A stretch of DNA of 64,000 nucleotides from an uncultured Burkholderiales bacterium (lineage in GTDB: Bacteria > Pseudomonadota > Gammaproteobacteria > Burkholderiales > Burkholderiaceae_C). The notes beneath the pieces were generated by a model. That model ran no database searches, had not been told where the DNA came from, and worked only from the letters and a program-made list of their open reading frames with translations. The position numbers were made by a program, and so were the translations under genes. The DNA is taken from NCBI GenBank assembly GCA_903932865.1, contig CAIZHQ010000003.1:1-64000 (forward strand), given 5' to 3'. This document shows, in pieces, positions 36,499 to 45,860 of this stretch. Each line of letters opens with the position of its first letter. Positions within the stretch are counted from its first letter, which is position 1.

Positions 36499-36844
36499 GG
36501 AATACCTTACAGAAAAAGGATAAACATCTTCAGATGCGTGCAGGCGCCCCAACTTGCAAAGCGGATGTTTTCGCAGCAAGAGTAGTCGTTGCTAACGCAA
36601 AGATGGGATTGCTTGACGTAGTCATCAGCGAATTTACATCGGGACTTGACTTGTAGGTCAATAAAGTTATTGTTGATAACTACATTGTTCGTGCATGGCT
36701 TTGTTTTGATAGTGGGGTTTTCCCTCGGTAGAACGCAGCGCAATTCATATGTCTTTAAAAAACCAATAGTCAGATTCTTAAAGGTGTTGTTAAACATCAC
36801 TTGGATTTTTTCCAGCATTGCTGCAACAGGCGTATATATAAGGT
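36499..36844. other. AT-rich intergenic region
   Basis: About 350 bases, more AT-rich than the surroundings, separate the transporter operon (reading left) from the 3' end of a LysR gene. The short frames on either strand carry no motifs. It should contain the promoter for livH, but I cannot place it with confidence. Confidence 0.4.
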
Positions 36845-37771
36845 TCACTGATCCAGCTGCAGCTTGGGATAATTTTCAAAAGTCTTTTTAACAAGATCAC
36901 GAAGCCACATGAGAGCGGGCTCATGATGAAAAAGAGGGTGCCAATGTTGACTTATGGCATAGGAAGGCAATTCCAACGGGGGTTCGACTGCCCGGACATT
37001 TCCCAGTTCTTCAAAAACACGAGCAAGCTCCGTCGGAACCGTTGCGATCAAATCGGGTTGATGCGCGATCAGCAGCGGAACAATCAAAAAATGAGGGGTC
37101 TTCATCACCACCTTCCGTTTGATGCCCTTTTCTTCAAAAATGTTGTCAAAAGGCACGGCAGATCTGCCGTGGAGCGTGACCACAATCTGTGGTGTTTTTT
37201 CAAACGCATCAAGGCTGATACGTTTTTTTATTTTGCTGTCAGCGTGCACTAAGGTTGAAAAACCGTGCAAAAAAAGTCTTTGCTTGTACAGAGTGTCTGG
37301 GGCCGTGCGGTAAGTGCCAATCGCCATATCGGCTTCACCGCTTGCAAGCATGCTTTCAATTTGTTCTGCTGGAACTTGCAAAGTACGTATGCTGCACAAC
37401 GGCGCCAGTTTTCGTATCAAAGCCAACAAGGTAGGGATAAAAACCAGTTCGCCCATATCTGTGACGCACAAAGTGAATTCACGCTTTGCGGTGGCGGGAT
37501 CAAATCGTGTCTCGCTCAAGATCCGTTGGCGTACCGTACCCATCACATCAAGCACAGCAGCTTGCAAAGCGATGGTTTTGGCGGTTGGTTCCATGGATTG
37601 TCCTGACTTCACAAACAATGGGTCGTCAAAGTAATGTCGCAAACGGTTCAGCGCATGACTCATGGCACTTTGAGTCAAACCTATCCTTTCTGCGGCCTTG
37701 CTGACATTGCGTTCACGCAACATGGCATCCATCACCACCAACAAGTTCAAATCAAGGTTTCGTATATGCAT
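36845..37771 (-). CDS. LysR-family regulator (NahR/NodD-like)
   Basis: Predicted 308 residues from MHIRNLDLNLLVVMDAMLRE, with an ATG three codons upstream also possible. The helix-turn-helix is ERNVSKAAERIGLTQSAMSHALNRLRHYFDDPLFVK, typical of the NodD/NahR branch, and the effector domain holds FTLCVTDMGELVFIPTLLAL. It is divergent from the Rieske oxygenase at 37862 across 90 bp and most likely controls it. It is clearly related to the LysR at 45861-46835 (shared TDxxExVFIP). Confidence 0.88.
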   Translation of the reverse strand: MHIRNLDLNLLVVMDAMLRERNVSKAAERIGLTQSAMSHALNRLRHYFDDPLFVKSGQSMEPTAKTIALQAAVLDVMGTVRQRILSETRFDPATAKREFTLCVTDMGELVFIPTLLALIRKLAPLCSIRTLQVPAEQIESMLASGEADMAIGTYRTAPDTLYKQRLFLHGFSTLVHADSKIKKRISLDAFEKTPQIVVTLHGRSAVPFDNIFEEKGIKRKVVMKTPHFLIVPLLIAHQPDLIATVPTELARVFEELGNVRAVEPPLELPSYAISQHWHPLFHHEPALMWLRDLVKKTFENYPKLQLDQ

Positions 37772-37861
37772 AACGTACATTTTAGGTATGAATAAAATTA
37801 GATTGACGCATGGAAAGGATGCTCCTATCGTGCGCTTGTACCCATCTAAAGGAGTCAAGTC

Positions 37862-38896
37862 ATGTGGTTGCGCAATTGCTGGTACGTGATCGCCTGGGAT
37901 CACGAAATACCTGCTGCACACGAAAACAATCTTTTCAGCCGCAAGGTACTCAACGAACCGATACTTGTTTATCGGACGGCCGATGGGGGCATGACCGCCA
38001 TCGCCGACAAGTGTTGCCATCGGCATGCCCCTTTGTCTGCCGGTCGAAGAGAAGGTGATTCTGTCCGATGCGGTTACCACGGTCTTCTTTTTGATGCCAA
38101 GGGTGTATGCCGTGAAATCCCAGGAATGGATACGCCTCCTGCCAAAGCTTGTGTCAAAAAATACCCGCTGGTGGTCAAAAATAAATGGGTATTTGTCTGG
38201 ATGGGTGACGCTGAGAAGGCCAACCAGGACATGCTGCCAGACAATTTTTCGTGCGATCACCCTGACTGGGTCAATGTGCCGGGGTACATGCACTACGACA
38301 CCCCCTATTTACTGATCGCAGACAACTTGCTGGACTTTTCCCATTTGAGTTACGTACATGCGAACACCCTAGGAGGGAGTGCGGAGATTGCATTGGCCAA
38401 GCCAACAGTCGAAGTTATTGATACAAATGGCCAACGTGGGGTGAAAGTGTCACGATTCATTCCGGATGTCCCTGCGCCGCCTTACTACACAAGATTCCGA
38501 AAATTCGATTCCAATCTGGATCGATGGTTTGTGTATGACTTTTTGTTTCCTTCTACCCTATTGATGAACTCTGGTGGGAGACCTGTTGGTGACGCCCAAG
38601 ACGACAACAGCAGAGCTGTCGTCAATCACAGTTGTCAGACACTGACTCCTGAGACAGAAAACTCTACACATTATTTTTTTCAACAGTCTCATAAAGCTAG
38701 CCTGAAAGATGAGTCTGTCAGACACAACATGTACAACACATTGCTAGAGGCGTTTGGCGAAGATCGGGACATGATCACCGCACAATTTAAGAATTTATCT
38801 AGTAACGCCATTGAAGAAATGCTTCCTCTTCACTTCGATTCCGCTCTTGTGCGTTTTCGGAAGTTGCTGAGTGAAGCGGTCATCGCAGAGAAATAA
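37862..38896 (+). CDS. Rieske oxygenase, VanA-like O-demethylase/monooxygenase type
   Basis: A 344-residue protein. The Rieske [2Fe-2S] centre ligands are C51-x-H53 and C70-x2-H73 (CCHRHAPLS and RCGYHG). The mononuclear iron site is in DNLLDFSHLSYVH, with D158, H161 and H166. This layout matches the VanA/toluenesulfonate/dicamba group, which removes O-methyl groups or hydroxylates aromatic acids. It needs a separate ferredoxin-reductase; none is nearby. A good AAAGGAGTC site precedes the ATG. It is followed by its own binding-protein gene. Confidence 0.87.
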   Translation: MWLRNCWYVIAWDHEIPAAHENNLFSRKVLNEPILVYRTADGGMTAIADKCCHRHAPLSAGRREGDSVRCGYHGLLFDAKGVCREIPGMDTPPAKACVKKYPLVVKNKWVFVWMGDAEKANQDMLPDNFSCDHPDWVNVPGYMHYDTPYLLIADNLLDFSHLSYVHANTLGGSAEIALAKPTVEVIDTNGQRGVKVSRFIPDVPAPPYYTRFRKFDSNLDRWFVYDFLFPSTLLMNSGGRPVGDAQDDNSRAVVNHSCQTLTPETENSTHYFFQQSHKASLKDESVRHNMYNTLLEAFGEDRDMITAQFKNLSSNAIEEMLPLHFDSALVRFRKLLSEAVIAEK

Positions 38897-38938
38897 TTTT
38901 CAGAAGTTCAGTTTTTTTCACAACAAATGGAGACCAGC

Positions 38939-40105
38939 ATGAAGTCAATTCAACGAACATTAAGAAAACTAAAAATTGCATTTGTAAGCACTTTTCTGAC
39001 AACTAACCTTGCAGCTTGGGCCGACATCAATGTGGGTGTCCTTTTGTCATTAACTGGCCCAGGTGCTTCATTAGGGATTCCGGCTGAAAAAATTATTCAA
39101 CTTTGGCCTGCTGAACTAGGTGGGCAAAAAGCCAAGTTTATTATTTTGAATGACAACTCGGATACCAGCACAGCCACGAAAGGTGCCATGCGTCTCATTG
39201 CAGAGAACAAGGTTGACTTGATCATTGGATCTTCGCTGACTCCCACTAGCTTGGCCGTCGTAGAGGTGGCAGGTGCTGAAAAAATTCCAGTGATCAGTCT
39301 GGCAGGGGGCGGTGCAATTGTTTTACCGCAAGAGGGGGGCAGAAAGTGGGCATTCAAGCTTTCTCCGACAGAGGCCATTTCGACCACCCGTGTACTCGAT
39401 CACATGCTCAAAGACAGGTTAAAAACTATTGCCACCATTGGCGTGGCCAACAGTTACGGTGACGGGTTCTTGAAAGCGGTCGAGACCTTATCTTCGCCCA
39501 AAGGGATCAAGCTGGTTGGAAGCGAAAAGTACAACGCTACAGACCAGTCAGTTACTTCGCAGGTTCTGAAATTGATAGCAGCCAATCCTGATGCTGTTTA
39601 TATTCTAAGCTTAGGTACTGCAGGTGCACTCCCGCACATTGAACTTGTGCAGCGCGGCTACAAGGGTCGCATTTACCAAACACAAGGTGTTGCCAATGCT
39701 GATTTTTTGCGAGTAGGCGGTAAATCTCTTGATGGTAGCTTCATGACTGTAGCCCCTGTTTTGGTGGGGGATCAATTGCCAGACAGCTCACCCATCAAAA
39801 AAATCGCAATTGATTTTCTAAAAAAATCTGATGCCGCTGTGGGAGCTCAAAATAGATCCTTGTTTGGTGCTACGGCTTGGGATGCGTTACTCATCGCAGA
39901 CCATGCAGCAAAAAATGCGCTCAAAACGACCAAGCCCGGTACGGTTGAGTTTCGTACGGCCATGCGGGACGCAATTGAGCAGCTTAAAGGCTTTGTCGGT
40001 ACCAATGGCGTTTACACCATGTCCCCTCAAGATCACAACGGTGTCAACGAGTTGAGTCAGGTGATGATCAAAATTGAAAACGGCAAATGGATCTATCAAC
40101 CATGA
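38939..40105 (+). CDS. Periplasmic aromatic/branched-chain-type binding protein
   Basis: Predicted 388 residues from MKSIQRTLRKLKIAFVSTFL, with a signal peptide ending near AAWA and a Peripla_BP_6 fold beginning DINVGVLLSLTGPGASLGIP, then VDLIIGSSLTPTSLAVVEVA. It is close in sequence to the protein at 41756-42889. It lies 42 bp after the Rieske gene and is followed by a good terminator. It probably delivers the same aromatic acid to the LivH/LivMG/LivF permease at 32956-36498. Confidence 0.85.
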   Translation: MKSIQRTLRKLKIAFVSTFLTTNLAAWADINVGVLLSLTGPGASLGIPAEKIIQLWPAELGGQKAKFIILNDNSDTSTATKGAMRLIAENKVDLIIGSSLTPTSLAVVEVAGAEKIPVISLAGGGAIVLPQEGGRKWAFKLSPTEAISTTRVLDHMLKDRLKTIATIGVANSYGDGFLKAVETLSSPKGIKLVGSEKYNATDQSVTSQVLKLIAANPDAVYILSLGTAGALPHIELVQRGYKGRIYQTQGVANADFLRVGGKSLDGSFMTVAPVLVGDQLPDSSPIKKIAIDFLKKSDAAVGAQNRSLFGATAWDALLIADHAAKNALKTTKPGTVEFRTAMRDAIEQLKGFVGTNGVYTMSPQDHNGVNELSQVMIKIENGKWIYQP

Positions 40106-40124
40106 ACCCGATGATTTGAAAAGG

Positions 40125-40160
40125 AAATAGCCAATTCATGCAAATGCTTGGCTATTTTTT
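40125..40160 (+). terminator. Rho-independent terminator
   Basis: AAATAGCCAA at 40125-40134 pairs with TTGGCTATTT at 40148-40157, with a loop of about 13 bases and a T-run to 40160. It ends the Rieske/binding-protein transcript. Confidence 0.8.
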
Positions 40161-40296
40161 GAGTTGTATCAACTGCTAGTGCTTTTCCTGAGAATGCGTT
40201 TGCTAACTTTTTATGTGAAATAAATTATCAATTTATTTGACACGCTTAAACGGACCTGAGAATCGAGGATGCTCCAAGCTTTAAGAGAATGGAGCC

Positions 40297-40620
40297 ATGA
40301 ACAAGTCACCCCAATTTTCCCCAGAGATCCACGAGCGGGCCGTACGCATGGTGTATGAGCACCGAGAGGAATGTCCATCCCTTTGGGCGGCAGTAGAGTC
40401 GCTTGCACCGAAGATCAGCTGTGTTTCTAACACGCTTTACGAATGGATGTGCAAATACCTTGTTGACAGTGGCACGCGCCACGGCACGACCACGTCGGAC
40501 CAAAATCGACTCAAGGAACTCGAACGCGAGAACTTAGAACTGCGCAAGGCCAACGAAATCCTCAAGCTGGCAAGGGCGTTTTTCGCCCAAGCGGAGATCG
40601 ACCGCCGTTTGAAGAGCTAA
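40297..40620 (+). CDS. IS3-family transposase OrfA
   Basis: A 107-residue protein with an N-terminal HTH_Tnp_1 helix-turn-helix ([20 protein letters not shown]) and a C-terminal leucine-zipper-like helix ([20 protein letters not shown]). The reading frame is intact. In active elements, OrfA fuses to OrfB by -1 frameshifting near the overlap. Here orfB is broken, so at most a DNA-binding protein would be made. Confidence 0.85.
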   Translation: MNKSPQFSPEIHERAVRMVYEHREECPSLWAAVESLAPKISCVSNTLYEWMCKYLVDSGTRHGTTTSDQNRLKELERENLELRKANEILKLARAFFAQAEIDRRLKS

Positions 40621-41480
40621 AGCGATTCGTGTACCTGCCCCGAGACACCTACGGGGTCGAGCCTGTCTGTAAGGTAATGCAGATAGCCCCATCGTGTCAC
40701 TGGCGGGATGCAGCGCGCATTTGCAATCCTGAGTTGCGCAGTGCCAGCGCCAAGCTAGACGAGCAGCTCATGGCTGATGTCCTGCGTCTGTAGCATGCCA
40801 ACTGGCAGGTCTATGGTGCCGACAAGGTCTGGCTGTAAATAAACCGAGAGGGTATCCGGATAGAGCGCTGCACCCTCGAGAGGCTGATGCGCAAGGCTGG
40901 GCTGCAAAGCGTACGCAGAGGCAAATCGATGCGGACCACGACGCCGGATGCCTCGGTGCAGTGCCCACTTGATCGGGTCAAGCGGGTCCTTGAGACCGAC
41001 AGACCCAACCAACTGTGGGTGTCGGACTTCACTTACGTGAGCACATGGTAGGGCTGGCTATACGTGGCATTTTTCATTGATGTGTTTTCACGTCGCATCG
41101 TGGGCTGGCGAATGAGCCGAAACATGCAGACCGACTTTGTTCTGGATGCACTGGAACAGGCTTTGTACGACCGCCAGCCTGCGGCCAACGATTTGATCCA
41201 CCATTCGGACAGGGGCTCGCAATACGTGAGCATCCGCTACACCAAGCCGCTGGACCAGCCAGACATCAAACCATCGGTTGGCAGTAAGGGCGATTCCTAC
41301 GACAACGCGCTGGCCGAAACCATCAACGGGCTGTACAAGGCCTAGTTGATTCAACGCCGGGGACCTTGGAAAAAAGTGACTCCGTAGAACTTGTCCCCCT
41401 GGAGTGGCTGCACTGGTTCAATGACATCCGATTGCTTAAACCGATTGGGGGCATCCCTCCGGCATAAGCTGAGGCAAACA
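40618..41480 (+). pseudogene. IS3-family transposase OrfB, broken by stops
   Basis: The catalytic-core segments are recognisable in order: WVSDFTYVS near 41017, FIDVFSRRIVGWR near 41071, IHHSDRGSQYVS near 41198 and GDSYDNALAETINGLYKA near 41290. These contain the DDE residues. The gene is interrupted by several stops, for example within the STW-GWLY stretch near 41047, after LYKA near 41343 and near 41467. It is a pseudogene. Confidence 0.85.
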
Positions 41481-41755
41481 ACTGTCGACGGCTTGATACT
41501 GACAGCACCTCGACAGAGGTATCAAATTAAACCAACTGGCCTCCACGGAACCGGGGGCCGTTCACTATTGCAAGAAGGCGCGCGAGATCTTAAAAGTCTT
41601 GGGGCTAACTCAATGTCAACGAATCTAGGTTTGTAAGTGCATCCAGTTAACAAATTGGCATTGATTCACATTTGCCAGCTATTTCTAGGCGAGTGGAATA
41701 TGCTGGCAGATTGGCAAAGCAGTTCGCACGTCACCACGCAGTTAAGTTCAAATGC

Positions 41756-42889
41756 TCACTGGTCTAATTTGTAGTCGCCATTGACGACTTTCATGATGAT
41801 CGGATCGTTGTCCTTGTAGCCCCAATGATCGCTGGAGGTGTAGTCCAGAACGCCACCTGTGATGGTGATGCCAGATACGCTTTCGAGCGCGTCACGCAAA
41901 GCATTTCTGAATTCAATGGTGCCAGGGCGTGCTTTTTTAAGCGCAACTGGAATGACTTTGTCCAGTATCAGGTAGGCGTCCCATGCGTGTGCCGACAGAG
42001 CGTTACGGCTGCCAGCACCATAGGCTTTTTCGTAGACTTGAATGAAGCGCATGCCTTCCTGTTTGAGTCGGTGATCAGTCGGCAGTTGATCGGCAACTAC
42101 AACGGGCGAACTCGACACCAGCGCGCCTTCCACGCCCTTGCCACCAAGTCGGATCAAATCGCGTGTGGCAGCGCCGTGGGTTTGGTAGAGTTTCCCCTTA
42201 AAACCGCGGTCGATCATCGCGAGGTGAGGCATGACCGCGCCACTGCCCGAAGCGACTATAAGTATGGCATCGGGATTGGCGCTCGCGAGCTTAAGGGCTT
42301 GCGCTGTCACGGCCGTGTCGCTGCGAGCAAAGCGCTCGGAACCCACTAATTTGATGCCGGCCTTGTCCATGCGCGCCTTTGCTTCGATGAGCCAAGACTC
42401 ACCGTAGGCATCCGCATAGCCGAGGAAGCCAGCTGTCTTCACGCCCGACTTGACCATGTGGTTGACGATGGCGGTCGCCATAAGACCATTGCTGTGCGGA
42501 ACACGGAATGTCCAAGCGTCACGGCCGGCAGGTAATGCAACAGGGGCCATTGCTAGTTGAGGGACCTTGGTGTCCAGAGCCACCTCGGCCACCGAAGCTG
42601 CAACAGGCGTTGCGACCGAACCAATGAGTAGATCGACCTTGTCTTCGGCAATGAACCGGCGGGCGTTGGAGGCGCCTTTTCCCGGATCAGTCGCGTCATC
42701 GAGCAGAATCATCCGAATTTTTTCGCCGCCAACCACTTCAGGCCAGATCTTGAAGGCGTTTTGCATCGGAATGCCAATACCGGACGCAGGTCCTGTCAGA
42801 GGAAGTGTGATGCCAATCGTCACTTCGGCTTTTGCCGTTGATAGGGCCAGTACGCTGGCCGCGATCGTGGTGAAAATGCTTTTTCTCAT
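41756..42889 (-). CDS. Periplasmic aromatic/branched-chain-type binding protein
   Basis: A 377-residue Peripla_BP_6 protein with a signal peptide (MRKSIFTTIAASVLALSTAKA) and a mature start EVTIGITLPLTGPASGIGIP. Its paralogue at 38939-40105 shares the opening TGPxxxxGIP, an IWPE/LWPAE segment followed by GG, the DLxIGS segment and the KLYQTHG/RIYQTQG segment. It lies downstream of the second Rieske gene on the minus strand. Without its own permease it probably uses the nearby LivH/LivMG/LivF complex. Confidence 0.85.
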   Translation of the reverse strand: MRKSIFTTIAASVLALSTAKAEVTIGITLPLTGPASGIGIPMQNAFKIWPEVVGGEKIRMILLDDATDPGKGASNARRFIAEDKVDLLIGSVATPVAASVAEVALDTKVPQLAMAPVALPAGRDAWTFRVPHSNGLMATAIVNHMVKSGVKTAGFLGYADAYGESWLIEAKARMDKAGIKLVGSERFARSDTAVTAQALKLASANPDAILIVASGSGAVMPHLAMIDRGFKGKLYQTHGAATRDLIRLGGKGVEGALVSSSPVVVADQLPTDHRLKQEGMRFIQVYEKAYGAGSRNALSAHAWDAYLILDKVIPVALKKARPGTIEFRNALRDALESVSGITITGGVLDYTSSDHWGYKDNDPIIMKVVNGDYKLDQ

Positions 42890-42938
42890 GGTTGTCTCCT
42901 GTTATCGAAATGGTGGGATTAATGAACTGCCGAAAAGG

Positions 42939-43985
42939 TCAGAGTGCTTCTTGCTCTTGCTTGATCAGTTGGTCGAGTACACGACGGACGCGCACTGCAG
43001 CGGCGTCGCCCGGCAACAAGATTGGCTTGAGTGACCAAAAATCTGCATCACCCATCAGCTTTTGCTGGGCTTCGAGCATGGGTAAGTCCTCGGCTTCAAA
43101 TGGCCCGCGCAGGTATTTGATGTCCTCGTTGGCTCGGCGCTCGCCCGCCTCTCCCATGCGGCGGGGATAGGAGGTTGCAAACCAGTAGTGCGCGGTTTTT
43201 TCGGTTTCGGGCGTGAAGAAGTGGTTGAAAGGGATGCGCTTGCCGACCTGACGCGGCTCAGGCGTCCCTGCGGGTGCGATGCCCACCCACAACTCCATGT
43301 TGGCTGGGGGGTCCCAGCGCACATCCAGCCATCGATCGACCTTCTGACCCTCGGGGATGTTGTAACGCTGCTCGAGGCTCTCGTGCAGGCGCTCGTTTTG
43401 CGTCAAACGGTTGGAGAAAACGGTACGGCCCTCTTGAACGACTTCGGTGACAGCTTGATTGACGGCATCGCTACCCAGGCTACCTGAGTGTAGGAACTCG
43501 ATGTGGCTGAGGTCCATGATGTTGTCGGTTTCGAGCTGATAGTTCGCGCGTGCGTGCAGATAGTCCTTGGCGACAAACCGTTTTTGCGGATCTAGGCTCT
43601 GTGAGTAATCGACAATCGTCTCCGGATCAGCCTTTGCGGGGTCGCCCATCCAGATCCAAACAATGCTGTGCCGCTCAACGACCGGATAGGACTTGACTTT
43701 AGCTTGCGTAGGAATGTTGCCCTTGCCATGCGGATTGTGCGTACATTTCCCCGACCCATCGAACTCTAGACCGTGGTAAGCGCACTGGATGCTATTGCCT
43801 TTGACGCACCCTTTGCTTAGAGACGCAAAGCGGTGTGGGCAACGGTCGCCAATTGCTTGAGGCGTGCCCATGCTGTCGCGAAAAAGAACAATTGGTTCTT
43901 CAAGAATCTTGCGGGCCAGAGGTTTTTCATGACTGACTTCGTGGTCCCAAGCGGCCACGTACCAGGTGTTGTGTAAATAGCTCAT
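42939..43985 (-). CDS. Rieske oxygenase, VanA-like O-demethylase/monooxygenase type
   Basis: Predicted 348 residues from MSYLHNTWYVAAWDHEVSHE. Rieske ligands are C49-x-H51 and C68-x2-H71; the iron site is in TDNIMDLSHIEFLH with D158, H161 and H166. The numbering matches its paralogue at 37862. Vanillate-demethylase-like architecture and a feruloyl-CoA-synthetase-like gene directly upstream suggest a methoxylated phenylpropanoid or benzoate substrate. No reductase gene is in the window, so electrons must come from elsewhere. Confidence 0.87.
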   Translation of the reverse strand: MSYLHNTWYVAAWDHEVSHEKPLARKILEEPIVLFRDSMGTPQAIGDRCPHRFASLSKGCVKGNSIQCAYHGLEFDGSGKCTHNPHGKGNIPTQAKVKSYPVVERHSIVWIWMGDPAKADPETIVDYSQSLDPQKRFVAKDYLHARANYQLETDNIMDLSHIEFLHSGSLGSDAVNQAVTEVVQEGRTVFSNRLTQNERLHESLEQRYNIPEGQKVDRWLDVRWDPPANMELWVGIAPAGTPEPRQVGKRIPFNHFFTPETEKTAHYWFATSYPRRMGEAGERRANEDIKYLRGPFEAEDLPMLEAQQKLMGDADFWSLKPILLPGDAAAVRVRRVLDQLIKQEQEAL

Positions 43986-44010
43986 GAATTTATTCGTTAT
44001 GTGGGATGTT

Positions 44011-45771
44011 TCAGCAGGAAATGACTTCGGGGTGCGAGGGCTGCTGATGCAGCCACTCAACGCAATCTGAGCGGCGATCTCGAATCAGACGCTGATTCAA
44101 ATAGCCTTTGTCGGTGATCTCGCCGTGCTCGACGCTCGGTGGCTCCGCGAGCACCAGGGCGCGTGCAACATGCATTGAACTCGTGCTGTCTTCGCTGTTG
44201 GTGAGCTTTACAAGCGCTGATTGAACAAGCTGGCGGATGGTGACCTCCGGCATGTCCTTAACCACGGCGGGATTAAGAAAAAGCATGGCTCCGATTTCGT
44301 CTCGGTCCTGCCCGGTGATGACGGCGTCTTGGATCAGCGGCGCTGCGGCATCAAGCAGAGAAAGCCTGACCTTGCCAACATGTACCCATGTGCCCGTTCG
44401 CAGCTTGAAATCTTCGGCCACTCGTCCATCGAAGATCATTCCCTTTGAGGGCTCCAAAGGATCGACAAATCGCAAGGCATCGCCCATACAGTAAAAGCCC
44501 TCTTCATCAAATGCCTTGCTGCTTGCCTCGGGCGCATTCAAATAGCCACTAGTGATGTTCGGCCCTCGAACACGCGCTTCAAGTTTTCCTGCGTTGGGCA
44601 CGAGCTTGAGTTCACATCCGGGGACGGGCAGTCCAACGGTGCCAAGCGTTGTGTTGCCCGCATGGCTGCCCATGCACATAGGCGCGGTCTCGGTTGATCC
44701 CCAGGAGGAAGCGAGGACCAGTTGACCTTCGCATTCTTCTTGTCCTAATTTCTCGAGCCGCTGCCACACGTTTACCGGCAACGAAGCGCCGGCATACAGA
44801 ACAAAGCGGCATTTGGAGAAGAAGTGCTTGCGAAACGCAACGTCCTCTTCCAAGTGTGGCAAGAGAAGCTCAAAGCCCCTAGGAACATTAAAGTAGATAG
44901 TGGGCGACATTTCCCGCAGGTTTTTTAGTGTCTGATCGAATGCGCCAGAAATGGGTTTGCCCTGGTCGATGTACATCGTTCCGCCATGACAAAGGACGAT
45001 ATTGAAGGTGTAATTCCCGCCGAATGTGTGATTCCAAGGCAGCCAGTCCACGAGCACCGGAGGCTCATCGGTCAGGAATGGCCACACGAGCGCGCTTTGC
45101 AGCTGATTCACGGTGAGCATGCGCTGCGTATTCAGCACGCCCTTGGGCATACCGGTTGATCCCGAGGTGAAGAGAATCTTGGCCACGGTATCTGGCGTCA
45201 AACCCTTGAACGCTTGATCGACCTCTTCGCTGGCAGGAGTGCGAAGCTGCTCTATCGAAGTGGCGGCGCGTCCAATGGCCAGCAACGCGGACGCAAAGAG
45301 CTTCTGGTTATCGGCAAAGATCACCGCAGGCTGGAGTTCGCTAATGATCTGGCGCAGTTTGCCGTAGCTCTTGTCCATGAGTGAATACGCGGGCGATATC
45401 GGAGCAACTGGCACTCCCACATGCATAGCCGCAAGGGCTACGATTGCATGGTTGATGGAGTTACCCGACAGGATAGCTACTGGATTCTGTACGCAGGCGC
45501 CGGCTTGCAGTAAGCCTGTACCGACGGATCGAACTGCTTGTAATGCATCGCCGTAGGTCACCTTCTGCCACTCACCGCTAGGAAGGCGCTCAGCTAGAAA
45601 AATACTCCCGGGCTTCTCGTTGGCCCATTTCACAAGCCAATCGCCGATCGCACGAGTGGGCGTGTGCAATTGTTGTGGCGAGTTGACATAGAGAACTCCG
45701 TCAGGCGTTTGCCTGACCCGAACCTTTGACTCGGCCATACGCAGGCCATTTCGCAACGTGATGTTGCTCAT
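44011..45771 (-). CDS. Feruloyl-CoA-synthetase-like AMP-forming ligase
   Basis: Predicted 586 residues from [20 protein letters not shown]. It has the AMP-binding P-loop [20 protein letters not shown] near 200, the substrate-pocket stretch [14 protein letters not shown] near 250, [11 protein letters not shown] near 365 and the C-terminal [17 protein letters not shown]. The last is typical of the feruloyl-CoA synthetase (Fcs/FerA-like) group. It would activate a hydroxycinnamate-type or related aromatic acid. It lies 25 bp upstream of the second Rieske gene and is divergent from the LysR gene at 45861. Exact substrate not determinable. Confidence 0.8.
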   Translation of the reverse strand: MSNITLRNGLRMAESKVRVRQTPDGVLYVNSPQQLHTPTRAIGDWLVKWANEKPGSIFLAERLPSGEWQKVTYGDALQAVRSVGTGLLQAGACVQNPVAILSGNSINHAIVALAAMHVGVPVAPISPAYSLMDKSYGKLRQIISELQPAVIFADNQKLFASALLAIGRAATSIEQLRTPASEEVDQAFKGLTPDTVAKILFTSGSTGMPKGVLNTQRMLTVNQLQSALVWPFLTDEPPVLVDWLPWNHTFGGNYTFNIVLCHGGTMYIDQGKPISGAFDQTLKNLREMSPTIYFNVPRGFELLLPHLEEDVAFRKHFFSKCRFVLYAGASLPVNVWQRLEKLGQEECEGQLVLASSWGSTETAPMCMGSHAGNTTLGTVGLPVPGCELKLVPNAGKLEARVRGPNITSGYLNAPEASSKAFDEEGFYCMGDALRFVDPLEPSKGMIFDGRVAEDFKLRTGTWVHVGKVRLSLLDAAAPLIQDAVITGQDRDEIGAMLFLNPAVVKDMPEVTIRQLVQSALVKLTNSEDSTSSMHVARALVLAEPPSVEHGEITDKGYLNQRLIRDRRSDCVEWLHQQPSHPEVISC

Positions 45772-45860
45772 GCTGTCTTGTCTCCATTTTTTATTTATGG
45801 TTGTGAGAATAGGAGTTGTCCCCTTATCTCTCAAGACACTATCTTGTAGTATGTTTATCT

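Larger units (their letters stand above)
40247..41564 (+). mobile_element. Decayed IS3-family insertion sequence
   Basis: About 1318 bp, bounded by imperfect inverted repeats. The left end starts TAAACGGACC at 40247 and the right end, read in reverse, starts TGAACGGCCC at 41564. Inside are an intact-looking orfA (40297-40620) and an orfB with several stop codons (40618-41480). No clear target duplication is visible next to the ends. It sits exactly between the two mirror-image aromatic modules and is not expected to move by itself. Confidence 0.8.

Noticed and set aside
36646-36891. 81-residue plus-strand frame in the AT-rich gap
   Set aside because: Hydrophobic by chance, with no ribosome-binding site, and it runs into the antisense LysR gene.
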